From Janthinobacterium lividum (GTDB taxonomy: Bacteria > Pseudomonadota > Gammaproteobacteria > Burkholderiales > Burkholderiaceae_D): DNA of 64,000 nucleotides. Positions within the stretch are counted from its first letter, which is position 1, and every line of letters begins with the position of its first letter. The stretch is taken from contig NZ_CP075583.1 of NCBI RefSeq assembly GCF_023509035.1, forward strand, positions 6,076,001 through 6,140,000, in the 5' to 3' direction. The position numbers were made by a program, and so were the translations under genes. Shown one piece after another: positions 38,559 through 48,000 of this stretch. The notes beneath the pieces are model-generated. The model ran no database searches. It saw only the letters and a list, made by a program, of their open reading frames with translations, and had not been told where the DNA came from.

Positions 38559-41210
38559 ATGATGATAGAAAATGTAATATCGCGGTCGCTACGCCTGATG
38601 TTTGCAGGCGGCATGGCCCTGAGCATGCACGCCGCGTATGCGCAAGAAACAACAGATGGCACCATGCAACGCGTGGAAGTCACAGGTTCGAGCATCAAGC
38701 GCCTGTCGTCGGAGACAGCGCTACCGATCACGTCAATCAAGGCTGACGATTTCGCCAAGCAAGGCTTGACGACGGCACAGGAAGTCCTGTCCACCATTTC
38801 CATGAATCAGAGCTCGCAAAGTAGCTCGCAATCCGTTGGCTCCGGTACGGGCGGCCAGTCCGTCGCCGACCTGCGCGGCATCGGTGGCGACAAGACCCTG
38901 GTCCTGCTGAACGGCCGCCGTATCGCCAGCCACCCGTTCAATGGCTCGTCAGTCGACCTGAACATCATCCCTATTTCTGCCCTGGAACGTGTCGAAGTGC
39001 TGCGTGACGGTGCCTCCGCGATCTACGGTACCGACGCCATCGGCGGCGTGATCAACTTCATCACCAAGCGTTCAGTCAAGGGCGGCTCCGTCACCGTCGA
39101 ACATTACGAGCCACAAAAAGCGGGGGGCGGCGACGAGTCGCGCCTGAACCTGTCCGGCGGCTACGGCGATCTGAACAAAGATGGCTTCAACGTCTTCGGC
39201 GTGGTTGACGTACATCGCCAGTCTGCGCTGAGCACGGCCGACCGTTCCTTCTCGAAGAGCGGCTACATCCCGAGCAAGGGCGTGGATAACCTGAGCGGCA
39301 CCACCTTCCCGGCCAACTTCTACGATACGGGCAATGGCTTGATTGGCAATCCGGCCTTCGCCGGCGGTTGCGTGGGTGAGAACCTGTATAAGAATACCTC
39401 GGGCAAGAGCACCTGCGCCATGGATGTCACACCGTTCATCCAGGCCATCCCGAAAACCCAGCAGGAATCCTTCCTGGGCAAGGCCAGCTTCAAGCTGAAC
39501 CAGGATCACCTGGCTACCATCGAATACTTGCACTCGCGCAGCACCAACGAAGCGCGCATCTCACCACCGCCAATGTCGAACATCGGCATCCTTATGTCGT
39601 CGAGCTCGCCTTACTACCCAGGCGGCAGCGGCGGTGTGCCAGCCGTCGCAGGCCTGTCGGGCGAGCCGCTGGACATCAGCTGGCGTCCGGTGGCGTCGGG
39701 CCAGCGCAGCGGCTTCGACACCAGCACCTCGGACCGCCTGGTACTGGCTTCCGAAGGCGTCCTGGGCGCGTGGGACTACAACGTCGGCCTGAGCTACTCC
39801 GTCAGCAAGGCCACCAGCGCCTTCACGGGCGGCTACCTGAATGACCAGCGCATCATCGACGGCATCGGCAATGGCATCCTGAACCCGTTCGGCGAGCAGA
39901 GCGCCGCCGGCGCGGCCTACCTGAAGGATTCCGTCCTGAAAGGCGAATACCTGAGCGCAAAGATGACCAGCACCGCGGTCGACGCCAAGGTCAGCCGCGA
40001 GCTGTTCAACCTGCCGGCTGGCGCAGTCGGTTTTGCCGTCGGTACGGAATTCCGCAACGACAAAGCGGAATACAATGTGAATCGCGACCTGGCCGGCCAG
40101 GCTTCGAGCTCCGGCTATGCCGAAGCGCAGAACCAGTCGGGCAGCCGCAACATCGCCGCCATCTTCTCGGAACTGAGCATTCCTGTCGTGAAAGACCTGG
40201 AACTGTCGCTGGCAGCCCGTTATGACCACTACAACGACGTCGGCGGCAGCTTCAACCCGAAAGTCGGCGTGCGCTGGCAGCCAACGAGCCAGGTGCTGCT
40301 GCGCAGCTCTTACAACACTGGTTTCCGCGCACCAACGCTGTATGACCTGCATGGGCCGCAAACCAAAACCTTCACGGCCAACAAGTACGACGATCCACGC
40401 CTTTGCCCAGGCGGCGTAGCTATCCCTGGCGCCAACAGCAACGTCGCCTGCGGCGCGCAGCAATACATCCGTTCGGGCGGCAATGCGGATGTTGGCCCGG
40501 AAAAATCGAAAACCTTCAGCGCCGGTATCGTCATCGAGCCAACCAAGTCGCTGACCGTCTCGCTCGATTACTTCCAGATCAAGCTGCGCGACAAGATCGG
40601 CACCGTGGCCGAACAGACCCTGTTCGACAACTACGCCAAGTATCAGAACAACTTCATCTATACCGCTGACGGCAAGCTCGATTACGTGCTGGCCACCCTG
40701 GGCAACCTGGGCGAAATGCACACCTCGGGCATCGACCTGGGCCTGAACTGGAAATTGCCACGCAGCCAGTATGGCAACTTCACGTTCGCCTTCGACGGTA
40801 CCTGGGTACAGAAGTATGAATACCAGAACGAACGCGACGGTGAATTCATGCAAAACGTGGGCGTGTATGGCGACAAGGCACCGGTATTCCGCTGGAGACA
40901 CAATGCCTCCCTGCAATGGAACCTGGACAAATGGAACGCCACGCTGTCGAACAAGTACATGAGCGGCTACCGCGACCAGAACTATGTCGATCCGCAATTC
41001 GAGCAAAGCGTCAAGGCTTACTCGGTATGGTCGCTGTCGGGCGCGTACTCGGGCTTCAAGAACACCGAAGTCACCGTGGGCGTGAAAAACCTGCTGAACG
41101 AAGATCCACCGTTCAGTAACCAGATCGGCACCTTCCAGTCCGGCTACGATCCGCGTTACGCCGATCCGCTGGGCCGTACTTTCTACGTGCGCGCTACCTA
41201 CAAGTTCTAA
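38559..41210 (+). CDS. TonB-dependent outer-membrane receptor 3 of the tandem cluster
   Basis: 883 residues from ATG 38559 (AAGGA 7 bases upstream; an adjacent ATG at 38562 is equally possible). The frame is open back to 38493 in AT-rich, non-coding-looking DNA. The signal peptide (AAYA|QE) is followed by MQRVEVTGSSIKRL, a plug almost identical in pattern to receptor 2 (LVLLNGRRIASHPFNG, DGASAIYGTDAIGGVINFITKRS), and a barrel ending in VRATYKF. The loop pair LCPGGVAIPGANSNVAC is conserved with its paralogues. A strong terminator closes the cluster. Confidence 0.93.
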   Translation: MMIENVISRSLRLMFAGGMALSMHAAYAQETTDGTMQRVEVTGSSIKRLSSETALPITSIKADDFAKQGLTTAQEVLSTISMNQSSQSSSQSVGSGTGGQSVADLRGIGGDKTLVLLNGRRIASHPFNGSSVDLNIIPISALERVEVLRDGASAIYGTDAIGGVINFITKRSVKGGSVTVEHYEPQKAGGGDESRLNLSGGYGDLNKDGFNVFGVVDVHRQSALSTADRSFSKSGYIPSKGVDNLSGTTFPANFYDTGNGLIGNPAFAGGCVGENLYKNTSGKSTCAMDVTPFIQAIPKTQQESFLGKASFKLNQDHLATIEYLHSRSTNEARISPPPMSNIGILMSSSSPYYPGGSGGVPAVAGLSGEPLDISWRPVASGQRSGFDTSTSDRLVLASEGVLGAWDYNVGLSYSVSKATSAFTGGYLNDQRIIDGIGNGILNPFGEQSAAGAAYLKDSVLKGEYLSAKMTSTAVDAKVSRELFNLPAGAVGFAVGTEFRNDKAEYNVNRDLAGQASSSGYAEAQNQSGSRNIAAIFSELSIPVVKDLELSLAARYDHYNDVGGSFNPKVGVRWQPTSQVLLRSSYNTGFRAPTLYDLHGPQTKTFTANKYDDPRLCPGGVAIPGANSNVACGAQQYIRSGGNADVGPEKSKTFSAGIVIEPTKSLTVSLDYFQIKLRDKIGTVAEQTLFDNYAKYQNNFIYTADGKLDYVLATLGNLGEMHTSGIDLGLNWKLPRSQYGNFTFAFDGTWVQKYEYQNERDGEFMQNVGVYGDKAPVFRWRHNASLQWNLDKWNATLSNKYMSGYRDQNYVDPQFEQSVKAYSVWSLSGAYSGFKNTEVTVGVKNLLNEDPPFSNQIGTFQSGYDPRYADPLGRTFYVRATYKF

Positions 41211-41240
41211 GCTGATTGCATCTGCTCTGGCTAAAAACTG

Positions 41241-41279
41241 AAAAACCCCGGAAAGCTTAGCTTTCCGGGGTTTTTTTTC
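41241..41279. terminator. Strong terminator after receptor 3
   Basis: A 16-bp perfect stem AAAAACCCCGGAAAGC / GCTTTCCGGGGTTTTT with a 3-base loop and further T's. It lies between convergent receptor 3 and aroG and can serve both. Confidence 0.92.
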
Positions 41280-41299
41280 ATGCTACGCACCACGTCATT

Positions 41300-42364
41300 T
41301 CATTCCTTGTCGCCCTGCAGGCGGCGCTGCTTGACGGCCGCCGCCAGGTTTTCCAGCACGGCCACGCTGGCGCTCCAGTCAATGCAGCCGTCCGTGACGG
41401 ATTGGCCATAGATCAATTCCTTGCCCGGGATTAAATCCTGGCGCCCCGCCACCAGGTGCGATTCCACCATCACGCCAACGATGCGGCTGTCGCCGCCTGC
41501 CACCTGGCTGGCGATGTCGGCGCACACGGGGATCTGGTTTTCCGGTTTTTTCGAGCTGTTCGCATGCGAGGCGTCGATCATCAGGCGCGCCGCCAGGCCT
41601 TGCGCGGCGATGGCCTTGCAAGCGTCGTCCACGCTGGCCGCATCATAATTCGGGTTTTTTCCGCCGCGCAAGATGATATGGCAATCCTCGTTGCCGTTGG
41701 TCGAGACGATGGCCGAGTGGCCGCCCTTCGTGACGGAAAGAAAATGGTGCGGCTGCGAGGCGGCCTTGATGGCTTCCACGGCGATTTTCACATTGCCGTC
41801 CGTGCCATTCTTGAAGCCGACCGGACAGGACAGTCCCGACGCCAGCTCGCGGTGCACCTGCGACTCCGTCGTGCGCGCGCCGATGGCGCCCCAGCTGATC
41901 AGGTCGGCGATGTATTGCGGGCTGATGACGTCGAGGAACTCGGTGCCGGCCGGCAAGCCCAGCTCATTAATATCGCGCAACAGTTCGCGCGCCATGCGCA
42001 AGCCGTCGTTGATGCGGAAGCTGTTGTCCATGTACGGGTCGTTGATCAGACCCTTCCAGCCCACGGTGGTGCGCGGCTTCTCGAAGTAGACGCGCATGAC
42101 GATTTCCAGTTCACCGGCGAAACGCGCGCGCTCCTTGACCAGCAGGCGCGCATATTCCATCGCCGCCTTGGTGTCGTGGATGGAGCAAGGCCCGATCACC
42201 ACCATCAGGCGGTCGTCCTGGCCATGCAGGATACGGTGCAGGGCAATGCGGGCGCTGGCGGCGGTCTGTTCGGCTTGCTCCGAGCAGGCGAATTCGCGGA
42301 TCAGGTGGGACGGCGGGGTCAGTTCCTTCATTTCGCGAATTCGCAAATCATCGGTGCGGGGCAT
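41300..42364 (-). CDS. aroG: DAHP synthase (class I, AroG-type)
   Basis: First enzyme of the shikimate pathway: condenses phosphoenolpyruvate and erythrose-4-phosphate to 3-deoxy-7-phosphoheptulonate. 354 residues, AroFGH type. Motifs are VVIGPCSIHDTKAAMEYA, VYFEKPRTTVGWKGLINDPYMD, SWGAIGARTTESQVHRELASGL and SVTKGGHSAIVSTNGNEDCHIILRGG, closest in pattern to the phenylalanine-sensitive E. coli AroG. GGAG lies 6 bases before ATG 42364; the ATG just upstream (42367) is also possible. The mRNA leader carries a Phe/Tyr-rich leader ORF and an attenuator hairpin, so expression probably responds to aromatic amino acid supply. Confidence 0.96.
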   Translation of the reverse strand: MPRTDDLRIREMKELTPPSHLIREFACSEQAEQTAASARIALHRILHGQDDRLMVVIGPCSIHDTKAAMEYARLLVKERARFAGELEIVMRVYFEKPRTTVGWKGLINDPYMDNSFRINDGLRMARELLRDINELGLPAGTEFLDVISPQYIADLISWGAIGARTTESQVHRELASGLSCPVGFKNGTDGNVKIAVEAIKAASQPHHFLSVTKGGHSAIVSTNGNEDCHIILRGGKNPNYDAASVDDACKAIAAQGLAARLMIDASHANSSKKPENQIPVCADIASQVAGGDSRIVGVMVESHLVAGRQDLIPGKELIYGQSVTDGCIDWSASVAVLENLAAAVKQRRLQGDKE

Positions 42365-42404
42365 CATTTTCTCCAAAATTTAAGGATGGGTAAAACATCT
42401 GGGT

Positions 42405-42436
42405 AAAAAAAAACCGCCATCAGTGGCGGTTTTTTA
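42405..42436 (-). terminator. Attenuator hairpin in the aroG leader
   Basis: On the minus strand ACCGCCA-CTGA-TGGCGGT (42430 down to 42413) is preceded by A's and followed by at least eight T's, 40-70 bases before the aroG start. Because it lies between the only good promoter and the gene, it must be read through for aroG expression, as in amino acid operon attenuators. Confidence 0.82.
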
Positions 42437-42478
42437 GAATTTGCTGGGATCTCGTTTTGCTGCTACGTGAACCGACCG

Positions 42479-42556
42479 CTACTCCACCGCCTTTGGGTTG
42501 GAATTGCTAAAGTAAAAATAAGCGGTAAAAAAGTGGCGAGCGAACATGCGAGTCAT
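42479..42556 (-). CDS. Phe/Tyr-rich leader peptide of aroG
   Basis: A 25-codon ORF. Its first part has seven aromatic control codons (five Phe, two Tyr), six of them in the run HFFTAYFYF (residues 8-16), very like the E. coli pheA leader peptide in style. The stop codon TAG at 42481-42479 lies about 50 bases before the attenuator hairpin. Segment ACCGCT inside the aromatic codons (42526-42521) complements AGCGGT just after the stop (42480-42475). GGCGGT at the ORF end (42491-42486) complements ACCGCC of the attenuator 5' arm (42430-42425). No good Shine-Dalgarno precedes the ATG; the transcript may begin only 8-10 bases upstream. Confidence 0.7.
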   Translation of the reverse strand: MTRMFARHFFTAYFYFSNSNPKAVE

Positions 42557-42572
42557 CCGTAAGTGATGAACG

Positions 42573-42602
42573 ACTATAAACCTAAATTGCAAGGGTTGGC
42601 AA
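42573..42602 (-). promoter_or_regulatory. Promoter of the aroG leader transcript
   Basis: On the minus strand TTGCCA (42602-42597), an 18-bp spacer and TATAGT (42578-42573); TTATAG at 17 bp is an equivalent reading. It starts a transcript that covers the leader ORF, attenuator and aroG. Confidence 0.7.
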
Positions 42603-42722
42603 GCCTATTTGTCGGCAAAGCCGCATGTCGCCGCCCTTTTACACTGCAAAATACGTAAAAAAGCATAAAAAGTTGCGCGCTGTCGATGCGCATCGGCTGG
42701 CTAGCAACGCTGTGGCCGGCAA

Positions 42723-44183
42723 CTAAGCCGTGCCGCCGACGGTGATGCCGTCCAGGCGCAAGGTTGGCTGCCCCACGCCCACGGGCACGCTTTGCCCTTC
42801 CTTGCCGCACACGCCCACGCCCGAATCGAGGCGCATGTCGTTGCCAATCATGGAAACGCGGTTGAGCACGTCCGGGCCATTGCCGATCAGCGTGGCACCC
42901 TTCACTGGATAGCTGAGCTTGCCGTTCTCGATCATGTACGCTTCGCTGGCCGAGAAGACGAACTTGCCATTCGTAATGTCGACCTGGCCGCCGCCAAAGT
43001 TGACGGCATACAGACCGTTTTTGACGGAAGCGAGGATCTCGTCCGGGTCCTTGTCGCCGCCCAGCATATACGTGTTCGTCATGCGTGGCATGGGCAGGTG
43101 GGCGAACGATTCGCGGCGCGCATTGCCCGTCACGGGCATCTTCATCAGGCGCGCATTCATGGTGTCCTGGATATAGCCTTGCAGGATGCCGTCCTCGATC
43201 AGGGTCGTGCACTGCGTCGGGTTGCCCTCGTCATCGATATTCAGGGAGCCGCGCCGGCCAGCCAGGGTGCCGTCGTCGACCACGGTGACGCCCTTGGCTG
43301 CCACGCGCTCGCCGATGCGGCCGGAAAACGCGGACGAGCCCTTGCGGTTGAAGTCACCTTCCAGGCCATGGCCGATCGCTTCGTGCAGCAGGATGCCGGG
43401 CCAGCCCGGTCCCAGCACGATGGTCATGGGGCCGGCCGGCGCCGGGCGCGCTTCCAGGTTGACCAGGGCCGAATTGACGGCGTCCGCTGCGTATTGTTCC
43501 AGCACGGCATCGCTGAAATAGTCATAGCTGAAACGCCCGCCGCCACCGGCCGAGCCCGTTTCGCGGCGGCCATGCTGTTCCGCAATCACGGTGAGCGACA
43601 CGCGCACCAGCGGGCGGATGTCGGCCGCCAGCACGCCATCGCTGCGCAGCACCAGCACCACGTCGTACTCGCCGGCCAGGCCCGCCATCACTTGCACGAC
43701 TCTGGGGTCTTTCGCCCGCGCCATCTTTTCCACGCGTTCCAGCAATTGCACCTTGGCCGTGGCGTCCAGCGAAGCGAGCGGATCGTTGGGCAGGTACAGC
43801 GAGCGCCCGCCCTGCGCCAGCGTGTGCCCCGCAATCTTGATCTTGCCGGCACCCGCGCGCGCGATGGTGCGCGTGGCCGCCGCCGCTTCCAGCAGGGCCC
43901 GCTCGGAAATGTCGTCGGAGTACGCAAAGGCCGTCTTGTCGCCAGACACGGCGCGCACGCCCACGCCTTGGTCGATGGAAAAACTGCCCGTCTTGACGAT
44001 GCCCTCTTCCAGGCTCCAGCCTTCGCTCCTGGTCGACTGGAAATACAGGTCGGCATAATCGACCTTGTGCGTAAACATCGTGCCCAGGGCTTTGAGCAGC
44101 TTGTCTTCATCCAGGCCGAACGGCGTGAGCAGGAGTTCGCGCGCCACGGCAAGGCTGGACAGATTGGGTTCAAATGGGATCAT
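42723..44183 (-). CDS. tldD: Metalloprotease TldD
   Basis: Subunit of the TldD/TldE (PmbA) metalloprotease, which processes small peptides such as microcin precursors and CcdA. 486 residues. The zinc-binding HExxxH motif is HEAIGH (H267, H272) followed by [19 protein letters not shown]. The family C-terminus [18 protein letters not shown] is present. The partner tldE/pmbA is not in this window. It lies in a minus-strand run yhdP, nitrilase, tldD with a 19-bp gap to the nitrilase gene, an arrangement frequent in betaproteobacteria. Confidence 0.96.
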   Translation of the reverse strand: MIPFEPNLSSLAVARELLLTPFGLDEDKLLKALGTMFTHKVDYADLYFQSTRSEGWSLEEGIVKTGSFSIDQGVGVRAVSGDKTAFAYSDDISERALLEAAAATRTIARAGAGKIKIAGHTLAQGGRSLYLPNDPLASLDATAKVQLLERVEKMARAKDPRVVQVMAGLAGEYDVVLVLRSDGVLAADIRPLVRVSLTVIAEQHGRRETGSAGGGGRFSYDYFSDAVLEQYAADAVNSALVNLEARPAPAGPMTIVLGPGWPGILLHEAIGHGLEGDFNRKGSSAFSGRIGERVAAKGVTVVDDGTLAGRRGSLNIDDEGNPTQCTTLIEDGILQGYIQDTMNARLMKMPVTGNARRESFAHLPMPRMTNTYMLGGDKDPDEILASVKNGLYAVNFGGGQVDITNGKFVFSASEAYMIENGKLSYPVKGATLIGNGPDVLNRVSMIGNDMRLDSGVGVCGKEGQSVPVGVGQPTLRLDGITVGGTA

Positions 44184-44202
44184 GGCTATCTATTCTTTCA
44201 AT

Positions 44203-45003
44203 TTACATGGTGCGGTGCGCCAGGGCCGGCAAGGACTCGCGCACGCCAGCCAGGAACACCAGGTCGATCTCGCCGCTGACCACGCCCTCGCCTTCGGGCA
44301 GCACGGCTTTTACTTCACCCCACGGGTCGATCAGCATGCTGTGCCCCCATGTGCGGCGGCCGTTCGGATGCAGGCCGCCCTGCGCCGAGGCCAGCACGTA
44401 GCACTGGTTTTCGATGGCGCGCGCGCGCAGCAGCACTTCCCAATGGGCGCTGCCCGTCGTATGGGTAAACGCGGCCGGCACGACGATCAGCACGCAATCG
44501 CCCATGGCGCGGTACAGTTCGGGAAAGCGCAGGTCATAGCAAATGGACAGGCCGACCCGGCCGAACGGTGTCTCGATCGCGCGCACCTGCGCGCCCGGCA
44601 CAATGGTGCGCGATTCGTTGTACGACTCGGTGCCGCGCGTAAAGCCGAACAGGTGGATCTTGTCGTAGCGGCCGGCCGGCTCGCCTTGCGGGTCGTACAC
44701 CAAGGTCGTATTGAGAACCTTGCCCTCCTCGCCGGAAATCAGGGGCAAGGTGCCGCCGATCAGCCAGATGCCGTGCTGTCGCGCCATCTGCGCCATGCCA
44801 TCCTGGATCGGTCCGCTGCCGGGCTGTTCCGCATGCGCCAGCTTGTCCGTTTCCTGCTTGCCCATGATGGCCCAGTATTCGGGCAGCACCACCAGCTGCG
44901 CACCACCGGCGGCGGCCTGCGCCACCAGGCGCCGCGCCGTGGCCAGATTGTCTTCCACGGAAGGCGAGGAAATCATTTGTATTGCTGCGACTGTATGCAT
45001 CAT
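44203..45003 (-). CDS. Nitrilase-family amidase (Nit/YbeM type)
   Basis: 266 residues, carbon-nitrogen hydrolase fold. The Glu-Lys-Cys triad is visible: E42 (VVLPEYW), K115 (GRYDKIHLFG) and C155 (LSICYDLRFPELYR). The YDLRFPEL motif points to the Nit1/Nit2/YbeM branch, whose members hydrolyse deaminated glutathione or omega-amides. The substrate here is inferred from the subfamily only. Two adjacent ATG codons (45003, 45000) can start it. It sits 43 bp after the frameshifted yhdP gene and 19 bp before tldD, probably in one transcript. Confidence 0.92.
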   Translation of the reverse strand: MMHTVAAIQMISSPSVEDNLATARRLVAQAAAGGAQLVVLPEYWAIMGKQETDKLAHAEQPGSGPIQDGMAQMARQHGIWLIGGTLPLISGEEGKVLNTTLVYDPQGEPAGRYDKIHLFGFTRGTESYNESRTIVPGAQVRAIETPFGRVGLSICYDLRFPELYRAMGDCVLIVVPAAFTHTTGSAHWEVLLRARAIENQCYVLASAQGGLHPNGRRTWGHSMLIDPWGEVKAVLPEGEGVVSGEIDLVFLAGVRESLPALAHRTM

Positions 45004-45046
45004 TCACCTAACCCTTCAAGCGCACTACGAGCTGACTGTGCGGCAC

Positions 45047-48000
45047 TTATTTAGCGACAGCATCCTGCGCCGCTGCTGCTGGGGCAGGAACGGCGCCAGG
45101 TTCCAATTTACCACCATTGAGCTTGGTCACGACGGGCGATTTCCACGGGCCGGCGATCTGCATGTGGTAAGTGAGCGCCTTCATCACGGGAGCGCGCAGA
45201 AACAATTGCGCCAGGAAACTACCCAGGCCAATGACGGGATTGACGGCCAGCGCGTACACGAGCGGCCCCGTGCCCAGGTTAAATTCCGGTATCACCACCA
45301 CGTGCAAATTCGTCGTTTCATTGGCGATATCGGCCGTGCCATCCATCAACACGGTTGCCGCCACGCCGTGCATCTTGAGGTTGTCGGTGCTCACCACGCC
45401 GCGCTTGATACTGGCGTTGGCCGTGATGCCGTCGAAGGCCAGGCCTTCGGAAAACACGTCGTGGAAATCGAGTTTCAGCAAGCGGGGCAAGGCTTGCAGG
45501 CTGAGCACCCCCAACAGCTTGGCTGCGCCCGGATCCTGCTTGAGGAACTGGCCCGATTCCACGTTCATCTCGATCTGCCCCGACAGTGTGGGAATGTCGA
45601 GCGAATACGGCAAGCCATTCCAGGCGATGTCGCCGCTCAGGCGGCCCTTGCCGCGACGCACCGTATCGGCAAAGCCGAAGCGGTCGAGCAACTTGCCCGC
45701 ATCGACGATATCGAGGCCGAAACGCAGGCTGGTCGTGCTTTGCCCATCCTTGATGACCCATTTGCCATTGCCGCTCAGCGCGCCATCGGCGTTCGACAGT
45801 TGCAACTTGCCCACGCGCCATTCGCGCCCGCCCGCCGCCATCGTGTTATAGGCCTGCAACTCCAACCGGCCGATCTTCTTGTTGAACAGTTCAAATTGCT
45901 CGGCGACGATATCGAGCGAAGGGATAGACTGGGCGCCATTTTTGCCTTCCAGCAAACTTTTCACATCGTTGGCGGCCGACTCCGGAATGATCAGGGACGA
46001 CAGGCGCGCCGTCATCTTGCCCAGGCCGGACGGCGTTTCCAGCCAGGTCACGTAGCCGGACACTTGTTTCGCGTCAATATTGGCTTGCCACACATCCTTT
46101 TGATGCGTGGCGCCCACGACCACGTTTTCCAGCTTGCGCTCGCCCAGCATCAGTTCGCTGGCACGGGCCGCCATCATGTCCGGCACCACGTATTGCGCAA
46201 TATCGGGCGCATCGTCGGCGGCGCCGCTGTCGGCGGAGGCCGCGCCGCTGCCGGCGATTTCACTGCCAGCGGCAATCCAGCTGTCCACGTCCAGGGTTTT
46301 CATGCTGACGTTGAACATCATGCCGCTGTCCGGTTCTGGCGCCGGCACGTTCACGCCGATACCGCCGCGCACTAAACGCCAGGCGTCCTTGCCCTGCTTC
46401 TGGCGCTGGTAGCGCGCGGCGATGCCGGATCCCAGCGCGATGCGGATATCGTCCGTGCGCAGTCCGGCTCCGTTCGCCGCATTGCCCGTCAGGGTGAATT
46501 TCACGGGCAGGCTGTCGCCGGCAGGTTTTTTCAGGGGGCGGGGAAATCCAGGCCCAGGCCCATCAGCGGCGACTCGACATTGACCACCACCTGGTGGTCG
46601 CGCGCCGTGATCAGGCCGCTGTAGCGCGCGCCGCCATTCAAATGTTTCGCCAGGCGCTGCAGCACGGGCGCCGGATAGGTCTTGCGCAAGCCATCGATGG
46701 TCATGTTGCCGGCGAGTTTCACCTGGATGGAACTGTCCGGCTGCGTGCCGCCCGAGATGGCCAGCGGCCCGCCCAGCAGGCTGCCGTTCAAGCCATTCAG
46801 GTTGACGCCTTTTTCGTTGAATTCGATCTTGCCCTGCGTACCCAGCACGGGCGGCATATCGTGGAACAGCACCACGTCGTTGCCCGCCAGCTGCAAGCTG
46901 CCCTGCACGGTTGACTCGAGCATGCGTTCGATCGGCAGGTGCAGCTTCAATGCCAGCTTGGCGTTGCCCGTCGCTGTCGTTTCATCCGTGAAATGCTCGA
47001 TCCAGCCCAGCACGGGGCTGGCCGTCACGTACTTGAGGAATTCCTGCATCGGGCCGGCCGCATTGCCGTCGATATCGAGCAAGGTGTCAAACACGGTCAG
47101 GTCGGGAATCACGGCTTTCACATTCGTCAAGGCCACGCCGCCCGTGGTAGCCGTATCGCCGCGAATTTCCATGCGCGCCCGCTCAAACACGAAACTGCCC
47201 TTGATCTTCTCCGCCTGCGGCCACAGGGGCGCCTTGCCGGCCAAGGGACCGCTTTGCGCAAATTCGCCGGGCGCGTAGTTCAAAGTGCCATTCTCGATCT
47301 TGCCGGCCACGCGGAAATCGCCGCGATTGCGCTGCGCCGGCGTGTCAGCCTTGAAGGGGAAATGTTCAAGTTCGCCGCGCAGGCGCAGGCTGACATCGCG
47401 CGCCACGCCGCCTTCCAGCGCGCCCGTCAGCCAGTGACGCAGGTGCTCGGGCGTTTGCAGCGGCAGATAGCGGCCGATGGTGTTGATCTGGAAATTGTCG
47501 ATCGTGCCCGTCAAGTCGACCTGGCCCAGGTTCTTGCCGTCGAGCGGCAGGCTGTGCGTGCCTTGCAAGGCGACGCGCAAGCCTTGCTGATTGAAATCAA
47601 GCTTGTCCAGCTCGACTTGCAGCATATTGGCCGCCTCAAACGTCCAGCGCGCCTGCATGGCGAATTGTTCGAACGGCATGGCCGGTTCGCTCAAGTAAGT
47701 GGGAAACTGCAGCACCAGGTCCTGCGCATCGATATTGATGCTGCCGCCCTTGTCGTTGGCGTCGATGCTGCCAGTCAGGCGGTCGAAGCCGGGAATGGCG
47801 GGCGCGGCCGCCTGCGCGGGGCTGGTCGCCGTCTTCGCCACGGCCAGGCGCGCCGGCTGCGCATTCAAGCCCAGATCGATAAGCTTGCCGCGCAAACGGT
47901 AGCTGGCCGGGGTGGCCATCTCGCCTTCCCATTGCGCTGAAAAATCCTGCAAACGCCCGCGCGGCGCCAGGGCGTCGAGGCGCTGGCGCTGCTGCTCGCC

